DNA of 64,000 nucleotides from Bacillota bacterium (GTDB lineage Bacteria > Bacillota > Clostridia > Acetivibrionales > DSM-1351), in the NCBI GenBank assembly GCA_023390335.1, contig JAEWCZ010000053.1:124001-188000 (forward strand). The letters are read 5' to 3'. The position numbers and the translations under genes are program-made. The notes beneath the pieces were generated by a model, which was not told where the DNA came from, made no database searches, and was given only the letters and a program-made list of their open reading frames with translations. Of the stretch, positions 7,587 through 16,219 are shown piece after piece (within the stretch, counting starts at the first letter, position 1; every line of letters begins with the position of its first letter).

Positions 7587-8489
7587 ATGGAAACAACAAC
7601 GCTTCCCAAAGCGTGGGAAGGTGTGCTGGGGTCGGCAAGCTTCATTCCGGTTACCAGTGTAAAAGCTATTGAACGATACCATGATGCTGAATGGTCAAAG
7701 GGACTAAGTATACATGAAACCTTTGAAATGGTTTATATAAAATCAGGAAGTGGTGTATTTGAGATTGGAGAACAAAATGTCTCTGTAGGCTCAAATGATA
7801 TTGTAATAATTAAGCCAAACCAGAGCCATAAGCTAAGTGTAGATTCCGAGGACGGGTGTGACTTCATTGTTATGTATTTTAAATTTATGGATCAAACGGA
7901 GCATACTCTATCAGAGGTATCACTGGGGGATTTTATAAACTTCGTCAGCGGCAGGGAATCAGGTGCTTTTATTAAGCTAAAAGTAAGTCAGAAGAATGAT
8001 ATAATTGTTCTGTTAAACAGGATTCTCAAAGAGCAGACAAATGACCAGTTGGGTAGTGATCTGCTTAATTATCTCATGCTTATGGAGTTGTTTGTACTTT
8101 TATCAAGGGCGTTGAAGGCAGAATGGGAAAACAGTATAAAGAACAAAAGTCCAAAAATAAAAGAACTGATGCAGTCCGCAATACAGTTTGTACACAATAA
8201 TTTTGAACGTGAGATATCAATAACGGATATTGCAAAATACGTTTTTCTCAGCCCAAGCTACTTTACAAGGGCCTTTAAAGAGAATACAGGACTAAGTCCC
8301 ATGCAGTATCTGTTAAACATAAGAATCAAACGGGCATGTGAACTCCTTCGGGAGACAGACCATAAGGTTGGCGAAATAGCACTTAGTGTTGGCTTTTCTA
8401 ATCAGCAGAGGTTTAATGATATGTTTAAAAAACAAACAAACATGACTCCAATGCAATATCGCAATTCGTCAAAAAACATTCATAATTGA
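7587..8489 (+). CDS. AraC-family transcriptional regulator
   Basis: A 300-residue regulator with an N-terminal cupin sensor (about residues 20-110, with SGVFEIGEQ and VIIKPNQSHKL) and a C-terminal double helix-turn-helix (about 195-295, with YVFLSPSYFTRAFKENTG and EIALSVGFSNQQRFNDMFKK). This layout is typical of AraC regulators of sugar or stress genes. The start is ATG 7587, with AAGGAGG at 7571-7577. A hairpin terminator follows, so it is probably not co-transcribed with leuC. Target unknown. Confidence 0.88.
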   Translation: METTTLPKAWEGVLGSASFIPVTSVKAIERYHDAEWSKGLSIHETFEMVYIKSGSGVFEIGEQNVSVGSNDIVIIKPNQSHKLSVDSEDGCDFIVMYFKFMDQTEHTLSEVSLGDFINFVSGRESGAFIKLKVSQKNDIIVLLNRILKEQTNDQLGSDLLNYLMLMELFVLLSRALKAEWENSIKNKSPKIKELMQSAIQFVHNNFEREISITDIAKYVFLSPSYFTRAFKENTGLSPMQYLLNIRIKRACELLRETDHKVGEIALSVGFSNQQRFNDMFKKQTNMTPMQYRNSSKNIHN

Positions 8490-8511
8490 AGAAATAACGG
8501 TAAATAACAGG

Positions 8512-8580
8512 AAGAACACTTTTTAAGCTTATTATATAATTGCTTTAATATTAAAAGCTTGAAAAGAGTTCTTTTATTTT
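8512..8580 (+). terminator. Hairpin between araC-type gene and leuC
   Basis: Arms 8512-8530 (AAGAAC, CTTTT, AAGCTT) and 8555-8573 (AAGCTT, AAAAG, GTTCTT) pair with small interruptions and are followed by a T-rich run. It looks like an intrinsic terminator. It could also act as an attenuator for leu genes, but no leader peptide or T-box was seen. Confidence 0.6.
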
Positions 8581-8632
8581 ACCAAAAAACATTTAAATTT
8601 TATATATTTATGTGACAAAGGGGGATTTAAAA

Positions 8633-9892
8633 ATGGGAATGACAATGACACAGAAGATTCTTGCAAACCATGCGGGAATGGACAAAGTAGTACCCGGGCA
8701 GTTGATAAAGGCTAAACTTGATATGGTTTTGGGGAACGACATAACATCTCCCGTAGCTATAAAAGAGTTTGATAAAATCGGTCTGGATAAAGTATTCGAT
8801 AAAAATAAAATAGCCATAGTGCCTGACCATTTCACACCCAATAAGGATATAAAGTCGGCAGAACAGGTAAAGGTTTGCAGGGAGTTTTCAAAAAGAATGG
8901 GAATCGTAAACTTCTTTGAAGTCGGACAAATGGGAGTTGAACATGCACTGTTGCCAGAAAAAGGCCTTGTGGTTCCGGGGGATGTGGTTATAGGGGCTGA
9001 TTCCCACACATGTACTTACGGAGCGCTTGGTGCTTTCTCAACAGGAGTAGGCAGTACCGATATGGCGGCTGGAATGGCAACAGGAGAAGCCTGGTTCAAG
9101 GTTCCCGAAGCAATTAAGTTCGTACTAAAGGGTAAACCCCAAAAATGGGTTGGAGGCAAGGATGTTATTCTTCATATTATAGGAATGATAGGTGTTGACG
9201 GAGCACTTTACAAATCAATGGAGTTTACAGGCGACGGAGTAAACGCTCTTTCAATGGATGACAGATTCTCAATGGCAAATATGGCTATAGAAGCCGGTGC
9301 GAAAAACGGGATATTTGAAGTGGATGAAAAAACCGTTGAATACGTAAAGGAACATTCCATTAGATCATTTACCGAATACAAGGCTGACGAGGATGCTGAG
9401 TATTCGGAAGCTTATGAAATAGACCTTGCAGAAATAAAGCCTACAGTTGCATTTCCTCATCTTCCTGAAAATGCACGTACTATTGACAATGTGGGTGATA
9501 TTAAAATCGATCAGGTTGTAATCGGCTCATGTACAAACGGACGTATAGAAGATATGAGAATAGCGGCAGAAGTTTTAAAAGGAAAAAAGGTCAGCGACAA
9601 TGTAAGATGTATTATCATTCCTGCTACTCAAAAGATATGGAAACAGGCTATGAACGAGGGTCTGTTTGATATATTTATAGATGCAGGAGCTGCTGTAAGC
9701 ACACCTACCTGCGGCCCATGTCTTGGAGGCCATATGGGGATACTTGCAAAGGGAGAGAGAGCAGTTGCAACTACAAACAGAAACTTTGTAGGGCGTATGG
9801 GACATCCCGAAAGCGAGGTTTATCTTGCAAGTCCAGCGGTAGCTGCTGCTTCTGCGGTAGCAGGCAAGATAGTCGGACCTGATGAAATTTAA
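8633..9892 (+). CDS. leuC: 3-isopropylmalate dehydratase large subunit
   Basis: A 419-residue aconitase-family subunit that, with LeuD, isomerises 2-isopropylmalate to 3-isopropylmalate in leucine synthesis. The three [4Fe-4S] cysteines are in GSCTNGR (about 300) and CGPC (about 359 and 362); VIGADSHTCTYG is the substrate-site motif. The length fits the separate-subunit form found in archaea and clostridia. The start is ATG 8633, with GGGGGA 7 nt upstream; a GTG 21 nt earlier is less likely. leuD and leuB follow in order. Confidence 0.96.
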   Translation: MGMTMTQKILANHAGMDKVVPGQLIKAKLDMVLGNDITSPVAIKEFDKIGLDKVFDKNKIAIVPDHFTPNKDIKSAEQVKVCREFSKRMGIVNFFEVGQMGVEHALLPEKGLVVPGDVVIGADSHTCTYGALGAFSTGVGSTDMAAGMATGEAWFKVPEAIKFVLKGKPQKWVGGKDVILHIIGMIGVDGALYKSMEFTGDGVNALSMDDRFSMANMAIEAGAKNGIFEVDEKTVEYVKEHSIRSFTEYKADEDAEYSEAYEIDLAEIKPTVAFPHLPENARTIDNVGDIKIDQVVIGSCTNGRIEDMRIAAEVLKGKKVSDNVRCIIIPATQKIWKQAMNEGLFDIFIDAGAAVSTPTCGPCLGGHMGILAKGERAVATTNRNFVGRMGHPESEVYLASPAVAAASAVAGKIVGPDEI

Positions 9893-9974
9893 AATATGTG
9901 TGATTGACATAAATAAAAACAGGACCGGATAACAGGCGACGAAACATTATCTGGTGCCGGAAAAGGAGATAGAT

Positions 9975-10463
9975 ATGAATGTTAAGGGTAAGGTTATAAA
10001 GTACGGAAACAATGTTGATACAGACGTTATAATACCTGCACGGTATTTGAATACATCAGACCCTGCTGAACTTGCCAGCCATTGTATGGAGGATCTTGAT
10101 GATAAATTTACCCAGAGAGTCCAAAAGGGAGATGTAATGGTTGCCGGAAAGAATTTTGGCTGCGGTTCCTCAAGGGAACATGCGCCTATTTCTATCAAAG
10201 CATCAGGGATATCTTGTGTCATAGCAGAAACCTTTGCAAGAATATTTTTTAGAAATTCAATAAATATCGGTCTGCCGATTTTAGAGTGTCCAGAAGCTGC
10301 AAAGGATATAAAAGATAACGATCAGGTGGAAATAAACTTTGACAAAGGGCTGATTAAAAATCTTACAACAGGCAAGACATATCAGAGTCAGCCATTTCCT
10401 GAATTTATGCAGGAGATTATTTCTTCCGACGGACTGATACAGTATATTAAAAATTCGCTTTAA
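9975..10463 (+). CDS. leuD: 3-isopropylmalate dehydratase small subunit
   Basis: A 162-residue swivel-domain subunit that completes the LeuCD enzyme. It shows NVDTDVIIPARYL near the N-terminus and FGCGSSREHAP at about residue 62, both hallmarks of LeuD. The start is ATG 9975, with AAGGAG 6 nt upstream. It follows leuC by 82 nt and precedes leuB by 28 nt. Confidence 0.96.
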   Translation: MNVKGKVIKYGNNVDTDVIIPARYLNTSDPAELASHCMEDLDDKFTQRVQKGDVMVAGKNFGCGSSREHAPISIKASGISCVIAETFARIFFRNSINIGLPILECPEAAKDIKDNDQVEINFDKGLIKNLTTGKTYQSQPFPEFMQEIISSDGLIQYIKNSL

Positions 10464-10491
10464 TAGTACTGCTTGAATGGAGATGAAAAAT

Positions 10492-11562
10492 ATGAATTAT
10501 AAAATTACAGTGCTTCCGGGCGACGGAATAGGCCCGGATATAATAACGGAAGCCTTGAAGGTTTTAGAGCTGATAGGTGAAAAATATGGCCACAGCTTTT
10601 CATTTACAGAAGCTGATTTAGGTGGTATAGCCATCGACAGGCATGGAGAGCCTCTACCCCAAGCTACGGTGGATACCTGCAAGAGTAGTGATGCAGTACT
10701 ACTAGGAGCAGTTGGAGGCCCTAAATGGGATACTTTGCCCGGAAATAAGAGGCCTGAAGCCGGATTGCTGGGGATAAGGGCGGCTCTCGGATTATATGCC
10801 AACCTGAGGCCGGCAGTTATATATGGGGCTTTAAAGGATGCATCACCTCTGAAATCAGATATAATAAGCAACGGTATTGATATAATGGTTATCCGTGAAT
10901 TGACAGGGGGAATATATTTCGGCAAGAGAGGCAGACTTGAAACAGAAGGCGGAGAGGCTGCATTTGACACAGAAATGTATAATGTATTAGAAATAAAAAG
11001 AATAGCAAAAGTTGGCTTTGAAACAGCGATGAAGAGAGGCAAAAAGCTTATGTCGGTAGATAAAGCCAATGTACTTGAGAGCTCAAGGCTCTGGAGACAG
11101 ATAGTTGAAGAGGTGGCAAAGGAATACCCGGAGGTTGCCTTAAGCCATATGTATGTTGATAATGCGGCAATGCAGCTGGTTAGAAATCCTGCTCAATTTG
11201 ACGTTATACTTACAAGTAATATATTCGGAGACATCTTATCAGATGAAGCTTCTATGATAACTGGTTCAATCGGAATGCTGCCATCTGCCAGTGTTGGTTC
11301 AACGAAGCTGGGGCTTTATGAGCCTATACACGGGTCTGCTCCTGATATAGCTGGGCAGGATAAAGCAAATCCTATTGCAACAATACTTTCAGTTGCAATG
11401 ATGCTTAGATATTCCCTTGATCTGATAGGTGAGGCAGATGCCATTGAGAAAGCTGTTGAAGATGTTTTAAATAACGGCTACAGAACTGCTGACATAGCAT
11501 CTCCGGGGACTAAGGTTGTTGGTACAAAGGAGATGGGAAAGCTCATAAGAGAGCATATGTAG
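10492..11562 (+). CDS. leuB: 3-isopropylmalate dehydrogenase
   Basis: A 356-residue NAD-dependent enzyme that oxidises and decarboxylates 3-isopropylmalate to 2-ketoisocaproate. It shows LPGDGIGPDI at the N-terminus, IRELTGGIYFG, VDKANVLESSRLWR and IFGDILSDEASMI, the metal- and substrate-binding motifs of the family, and EPIHGSAPDIAG in the cofactor loop. I choose ATG 10492 because GGAG lies 9 nt upstream. It is the last gene of leuCDB; leuA is not in the window. A strong terminator follows. Confidence 0.96.
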   Translation: MNYKITVLPGDGIGPDIITEALKVLELIGEKYGHSFSFTEADLGGIAIDRHGEPLPQATVDTCKSSDAVLLGAVGGPKWDTLPGNKRPEAGLLGIRAALGLYANLRPAVIYGALKDASPLKSDIISNGIDIMVIRELTGGIYFGKRGRLETEGGEAAFDTEMYNVLEIKRIAKVGFETAMKRGKKLMSVDKANVLESSRLWRQIVEEVAKEYPEVALSHMYVDNAAMQLVRNPAQFDVILTSNIFGDILSDEASMITGSIGMLPSASVGSTKLGLYEPIHGSAPDIAGQDKANPIATILSVAMMLRYSLDLIGEADAIEKAVEDVLNNGYRTADIASPGTKVVGTKEMGKLIREHM

Positions 11563-11584
11563 TTTCACATATATACTAATTCCT

Positions 11585-11633
11585 AAAGCTGTTGCAGACT
11601 ATTTTAAAAATAGTTTACAACAGCTTTTTTTTT
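11585..11633 (+). terminator. Terminator of leuCDB
   Basis: The inverted repeat AAAGCTGTTG / CAACAGCTTT, with inner pairing, is followed by nine T residues. The A-rich left flank means it may also serve the convergent minus-strand gene. Confidence 0.9.
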
Positions 11634-11638
11634 AAGGA

Positions 11639-12184
11639 TCACAGGTTTTTGAGCCATTCATCTGTAGAAAGTACTTTGCTGAATCTTGCTGCTTGTGTAA
11701 CAAGTATAGCTTTATGAAGATCTTCCGCAGATATAGTTCCTGCATTATTCGAAAATTGAAGAGTTCCGGTAGCATCTGAAAGGAATTCTACAGAATAACC
11801 CATATGCATTGCATGCCTAGCAGTTGTATCACAGCACATCTGAGTCATATAACCTGCTATTGTAACAGTATCAATATCCAATTTCTTTAATACGGCTTCC
11901 AAGTTAGTATTTGTAAAGCTGCTGGGTAGATTTTTTTCAACAATTTCATTATACTTTCTAAGTAAGAGATCGGCATGAATATTCCATTCATTGGTTCCTT
12001 TTTTAAACATAGCTGCATTTTCACCGGGAGAAGTATGCTGAATTAGGATAACAGGTATATTTTTTTCATTGGCAGTATCAACTACTTTAAGTATATTGCT
12101 GTAACTGTTTGGCGGATATGTAACAGGTAATTTTCCAGTAAAATACTCGTTTTGGACATCAATTACAAGTAATGCTCGTTTCAT
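11639..12184 (-). CDS. Isochorismatase-family cysteine hydrolase
   Basis: A 181-residue cytoplasmic hydrolase. The catalytic triad of the family is visible: Asp in LLVIDVQNEYF, Lys in IVEKNLPSSF and Cys in YMTQMCCDTTARHA. The family includes nicotinamidases and other amide hydrolases, and the sequence does not decide the substrate. The start is set at MKRALLV, where AAAGGAG lies 9 nt upstream; an upstream extension of 12 codons lacks a site. It faces the leu operon and lies downstream of the VanY-like gene on the same strand. Confidence 0.85.
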   Translation of the reverse strand: MKRALLVIDVQNEYFTGKLPVTYPPNSYSNILKVVDTANEKNIPVILIQHTSPGENAAMFKKGTNEWNIHADLLLRKYNEIVEKNLPSSFTNTNLEAVLKKLDIDTVTIAGYMTQMCCDTTARHAMHMGYSVEFLSDATGTLQFSNNAGTISAEDLHKAILVTQAARFSKVLSTDEWLKNL

Positions 12185-12242
12185 AAAAATGTACTCCTTT
12201 ATATTAAATTTATACTGCATTGTAATTATACAACAAGATAGG

Positions 12243-13268
12243 TTATATTTTATAATTAACTGTTAAAAGAAGAACTCCCTTTTTAACAGTCTCAAGTGAG
12301 ATAGATTCATTTGCACTGCCTTCCCAATAAACCTTCTGACCTCTGTCAACCTTCATAAACAGGCAGTCCTTGCCTTCCAGAATATTGCCGGAGAAAATTT
12401 TCTGATAAAATTCTTCAAGACAAAGGTTGTTTGAAAATAGGTAAGTACTAAGCGGAATTCCTGTGTATCTAAAATGCCATGGCTCATAGGTAGCTCCCGT
12501 CTTATGTGTTTTATCGCTACCATATCTCAGTATGAACCCATATTTATGGGCGTTGGAATCCAACCATATCTGTTCTTTGGTTCCCTCAAAATCACTTCTA
12601 TGGCGGCCATTAACACTAAATATATCAACGGCAAGGCCTGTTTGATGCTCTGAAAATCCGGGCGAAGCCACCAACAAGTTAGTTTTTTCAAGGGCTTCCT
12701 TGTATGTTTTACTGCTCTTTTTAAAGACGTTAAGATTGTAGTCGAAGATTTCCTTTTGAGAAGCCTCTGACCTGTATGCGCTGTTCAAGACAAAGCCTTT
12801 AATCCCATCCCTGCGGGCTTCTGAAAGCATGGAATAAAGTGCTGTGGCGGCAGAGGAACCCAGATTCAGCCCCTTATGTTCAAGTATTATTTTACGAGAA
12901 TCAATATCTGTCAGATTAACTTTTATGTTGTCTTTTTCTAAGGGAGTATCCTTATTAACAAGAAATTTTGAACTGGTAGGTTCAGCAGAAACTTCACAGT
13001 ATTTAGTCAAATCAAAATTCATATCATTGTCTGTAATATATATATTATTGTTTAAAGCTATTATTTTTAAATGATTAGTGCTTTTTGAGTCATAGATTAT
13101 ATCAGGGGAAGCCACTGCTCTTTTTATTTTCCCCCCATTGTCTGGTGAAAGCACACTACTATAATCAGCAGGCTCCCCGATTAATTCAGATTTGGTCTCT
13201 GACTCGGTAATAGAATTACTTAAAATCAGTACAAATACAATTATGATTAATACTTGGATCTTTTTCAT
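12243..13268 (-). CDS. VanY-like D-alanyl-D-alanine carboxypeptidase
   Basis: A 341-residue exported protein with an N-terminal signal or anchor segment (IQVLIIIVFVLILSNS). The M15B zinc peptidase domain shows NSAYRSEASQ, SEHQTGLAVDIF and EPWHFRYTG, the metal ligands and catalytic residues of VanY/DdcY. It would trim the terminal D-alanine of peptidoglycan stem peptides outside the membrane. About 100 residues before the domain and 50 after it are unassigned. The start follows AGGAG. No van resistance genes are nearby, so a housekeeping cell-wall role is more likely. Confidence 0.88.
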   Translation of the reverse strand: MKKIQVLIIIVFVLILSNSITESETKSELIGEPADYSSVLSPDNGGKIKRAVASPDIIYDSKSTNHLKIIALNNNIYITDNDMNFDLTKYCEVSAEPTSSKFLVNKDTPLEKDNIKVNLTDIDSRKIILEHKGLNLGSSAATALYSMLSEARRDGIKGFVLNSAYRSEASQKEIFDYNLNVFKKSSKTYKEALEKTNLLVASPGFSEHQTGLAVDIFSVNGRHRSDFEGTKEQIWLDSNAHKYGFILRYGSDKTHKTGATYEPWHFRYTGIPLSTYLFSNNLCLEEFYQKIFSGNILEGKDCLFMKVDRGQKVYWEGSANESISLETVKKGVLLLTVNYKI

Positions 13269-13371
13269 TACTGATCTCCTATTTTCCCCAATTCATATTA
13301 TATTCTAAAAAAGTGGTTTCAATAATGAAAATTGCATAATTTATATAATTTAATGTTTTAAATACTTATTA

Positions 13372-13872
13372 TCAAGGGTTATAAGCAATAGTACTCATAA
13401 TTGCTTTAGGAATGTTGGCTCTAGTCCACTCCTTTGTTTGAACAGCTGTGTCTACCGGTTTGGAAAGCCCATATGGCAAAGTTTCCACAAATATCACTGC
13501 AGTCTGCGATATTCTCTTCTGGTTGGATTTTATCATAAGGTTACTTACACCGCCTGCAGGAATTAGTCGTCCTAAAGCGGCATTAAAAGTAAAGTTGTTT
13601 ATATATTCAGACACAAAGTCTGTTACAGTACCGTCAGAATCCTGTCCTGTAGTTTCATCCAGGGCTATCTTGTACTTTGAATTCTTTATGAATACATCCC
13701 TGAATTTGCTGCACAGGATGTTAAATGAATCTGAGAGGTGGGGTTTCCCTCCGTATACGATACTTCCTCCCGAATGGAGGTCCATGAAAAACTTTGTTTC
13801 GGGATTAAGGTATTTTTGAACAAATCTCATTACAGCTTGGGTTTCAGGCTGGTCGCCAAGAGTTTTTCCCAC
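13372..13872 (-). pseudogene. Truncated M14-family zinc carboxypeptidase
   Basis: About 166 residues match only the C-terminal half of an M14 metallocarboxypeptidase: LGDQPETQAVMRFV, FFMDLHSGG (third zinc ligand His) and AVIFVETLPYG (catalytic Glu). The N-terminal half with the HxxE zinc motif is missing. Upstream, the frame stays open through a hydrophobic stretch (IYFFILGILFNIF) back to the stop of the EamA gene, with no ATG and no ribosome binding site. It is probably a decayed remnant. A GTG at 13872 is the only plausible start. Confidence 0.75.
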
Positions 13873-13962
13873 GTAGAACTGTATGTTGGGCTTGCTGGAA
13901 ACAAGTTGAAATATATTGAATAATATCCCTAAAATAAAGAAATAGATGGATTTATAAAAGCC

Positions 13963-14853
13963 TTATTTCCTGTCTCGGCTTCTACCTGCAAAAAACAGGC
14001 TCACCGTAATAAGCAACATACCGGCAATCTGAAAAGCTGAAATCCTCTCATGCAGTACAAGAACTCCACCGATAATTGACACAACCGGTATTAGATTCAA
14101 AAACATGGATGAAAAGGTAGCACCAAGGTTGGTAACGGCAACATTATACAGGTAATAGGCTAACGCAGAGCAGAAAATAGCCAGATATAGAAGATTTGCA
14201 ATTCCGGTGCCTGAAATTAAGTGCCATGTATCCACTTCATTCAATATTAGAGGTATAAATAATATCGAAGCTGCTATCATCTGATATGTAGTAATTACAA
14301 TTCCCTGATATTTTTGAGTAAGACTTTTACAGATTATAGTGTATATAACCCACGACACCATAGCGCCAATGATTAACATATTACCCTTTAGTAAATTTCC
14401 AGTAAAATCAAGGGAACCCTGCTTAAATATGACAAGAAACACTCCTGAAATTGAAACAATTACACAGGTTATCAGCCGCCCAGTTATTTTAAGCTTATAA
14501 AACACAGATTCCGTGATTAATGTAAAAATAGGAACTGCTGCAACAATTATGGATGCATTTGAGGCAGTAGTGTATTTCAATCCTGTATTTTCAAATAAGA
14601 AGTATAATACAATTCCAAAAAATGATGATGCAGTAAGGAGAAGCAGGTCCTTTAGAGGCATTTTGACAAACATTTTTTTGGCAATAAGAAAACATATTAA
14701 GACAACGGACGCGATAACTTGTCTAAAAAAAGCTATTGATAGGGGAGGCAACTCATTAAGTATAATTTTTGTACTTACGAATGAGTACCCCCAAAAAATC
14801 ACGGTAATAAGTAAAGCAGAAACAGCAAATATTTTTGATTTTTTAATGTTCAT
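13963..14853 (-). CDS. EamA/DMT-family transporter
   Basis: A 296-residue membrane protein with about ten hydrophobic helices in two repeats. The N-terminal repeat begins ITVIFWGYSFVSTKIIL and contains ASNASIIVAAVPIF. The second repeat has ALAYYLYNVAVTNLGATFSS and LIPVVSIIGGVLVLHE, typical of DMT-superfamily exporters of metabolites or amino acids. Substrate unknown. A GGGGGT site precedes the ATG. It diverges from the cyanophycin module. Its stop is in frame with the M14 remnant downstream. Confidence 0.88.
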   Translation of the reverse strand: MNIKKSKIFAVSALLITVIFWGYSFVSTKIILNELPPLSIAFFRQVIASVVLICFLIAKKMFVKMPLKDLLLLTASSFFGIVLYFLFENTGLKYTTASNASIIVAAVPIFTLITESVFYKLKITGRLITCVIVSISGVFLVIFKQGSLDFTGNLLKGNMLIIGAMVSWVIYTIICKSLTQKYQGIVITTYQMIAASILFIPLILNEVDTWHLISGTGIANLLYLAIFCSALAYYLYNVAVTNLGATFSSMFLNLIPVVSIIGGVLVLHERISAFQIAGMLLITVSLFFAGRSRDRK

Positions 14854-14982
14854 TATTTATGTAGACCCCCACTAAAGAAATATTTTCTCATAGGTAAAGT
14901 AGGAAAACAAGTAAAACAAGAGTTTTTTTAAAATTACGTCTTATTGTTAAATGAATAGTAAAGTTACATTCTGCAAATAATA

Positions 14983-15016
14983 GGCTATGAATAAAAATAC
15001 CACATTTTTAATAGCC
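14983..15016 (+). other. Hairpin ahead of the cyanophycin module
   Basis: GGCTAT...TAAAAAT pairs with ATTTTTA-ATAGCC across a 5-nt loop with a small bulge. It has no T-run, so it is not a simple terminator, and it lies 32 nt upstream of the small membrane protein start. It may be a leader structure. Confidence 0.35.
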
Positions 15017-15047
15017 GTAAATGCGGTTGATGGAGGCTGTGAAGATT

Positions 15048-15314
15048 ATGAGTGTTCATGAAATATCACAACATAATGTAGACTTTAGAAAAGGTTTTAT
15101 TTTATTAGGAGGTTGGATTTCAGCCATATTATCACTTTTTGTATACCCGTTTGTTTTTGGAATGGTGGGAGTGATTTCGGGAATTCTGGCTGCTAAAGAC
15201 GAAAATAGCAGAGTCGGAGTCTTGCTTGTTGTAGCATCAATTGTTCTCATGGGTGCAGGTTTAGCCTTTAGCAACAGGTTGCTGGCTACAACAATGAGTT
15301 ATTTCGGATTTTAA
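15048..15314 (+). CDS. Small two-helix membrane protein
   Basis: An 88-residue protein with two hydrophobic segments, about residues 18-48 (ILLGGWISAILSLFVYPF, then GVISGILA) and 57-72 (GVLLVVASIVLMGAG), joined by a charged KDENSR loop. I do not recognise the family. I prefer ATG 15048, since GGAGG at 15032-15036 lies 11 nt upstream; in-frame ATGs at 15021 and 15030 are possible. It is followed after 43 nt by cphB on the same strand, so it probably belongs to the cyanophycin transcript. Its role there is unknown. Confidence 0.65.
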   Translation: MSVHEISQHNVDFRKGFILLGGWISAILSLFVYPFVFGMVGVISGILAAKDENSRVGVLLVVASIVLMGAGLAFSNRLLATTMSYFGF

Positions 15315-15357
15315 AATTAATTTTATACCTGTAGGTTAATATATTTGGAGGAAAACG

Positions 15358-16182
15358 ATGGATGACTTGGTGAACGGTAACCTGCTGATAATAGGCGGGG
15401 CTGAAGATAAATGGGGTCAAAGTAAGGTGCTCAAGCATGCAATTGATATGTGCGGAGGCCCTGATTCAAAAATTATGGTTTTAACAACAGCCACGCAAAA
15501 ACCCGAGGAGGTAGGCAAAGAATACAGGAGTGTTTTTTCCAGACTTGGGGTAAAGTCCATAGACGTTTTAAATGTAGATAGTAGAACAGATGCAAACAAC
15601 GACTCTGTGGCCCAAAAAATTTCAGGCGCTGCAGGGATTTTTTTTACAGGAGGAGACCAGCTAAGGATTACCAGCATATTAGGTGGGACAAAAACTGCAA
15701 AGGTGCTTATGGATTTGTATAAAAAAGGTATACCGATCATAGGAACAAGTGCAGGTGCTTCAGTAATGAGCAGTGTAATGATAGTTGACGGAAATGGGAA
15801 TTCGGCTGCAAGAAAGTGTACGCTGGGGATGTCACCGGGACTTGGATTTATAGATCAGGTTATAATAGATCAGCACTTTGAACAAAGGGGAAGGCTTGGC
15901 AGATTGTTGATAGGAGTCGCTCAAAATCCTTCAGTTCTTGGGATCGGTATAGATGAAGATACTTCAATAAAGGTGTATTCAAACGCATCCTTTGAAGTAA
16001 TAGGGACAAATTGTGTTACGGTTATAGATGGAAATACTATACAGGAATCTAATGTTTCAGAATTAAAATCTGAGGAAATAATTGCATTGTCAAATGTAAC
16101 CATACACATATTACCGGGTGGATACGGATATGATATCTGTCAGAGAAAAATAATAAAGCCCAAAGAAAACAAACACAATTAA
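15358..16182 (+). CDS. cphB: Cyanophycinase
   Basis: A 274-residue S51-family peptidase that hydrolyses cyanophycin to beta-Asp-Arg dipeptides. The nucleophilic serine is in GTSAGA (about residue 130). LLIIGGAEDK, FTGGDQLRI and DQHFEQRGRLGRL are conserved family motifs. There is no signal peptide, so it acts in the cytoplasm on stored polymer. It precedes cphA by 37 nt, the usual cphB-cphA order. The start ATG follows TTGGAGGAAAACG. Confidence 0.95.
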   Translation: MDDLVNGNLLIIGGAEDKWGQSKVLKHAIDMCGGPDSKIMVLTTATQKPEEVGKEYRSVFSRLGVKSIDVLNVDSRTDANNDSVAQKISGAAGIFFTGGDQLRITSILGGTKTAKVLMDLYKKGIPIIGTSAGASVMSSVMIVDGNGNSAARKCTLGMSPGLGFIDQVIIDQHFEQRGRLGRLLIGVAQNPSVLGIGIDEDTSIKVYSNASFEVIGTNCVTVIDGNTIQESNVSELKSEEIIALSNVTIHILPGGYGYDICQRKIIKPKENKHN

Positions 16183-16219
16183 ATGTTGTAATATTCAACT
16201 TATCAGGAGGTTTTTCAAG

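Noticed and set aside
8490..8632. T-box or leucine leader-peptide attenuator before leuC
   Set aside because: No T-box sequence, no specifier stem and no run of leucine codons was found; only a terminator-like hairpin is visible.
10497..11069. 190-residue minus-strand frame opposite leuB
   Set aside because: It is a shadow of leuB codon use, with low-complexity serine-rich translation.
12243..13268. A vancomycin-resistance role for the VanY-like gene
   Set aside because: No vanH, vanA, vanX or VanS/VanR genes are nearby; a cell-wall housekeeping role fits better.
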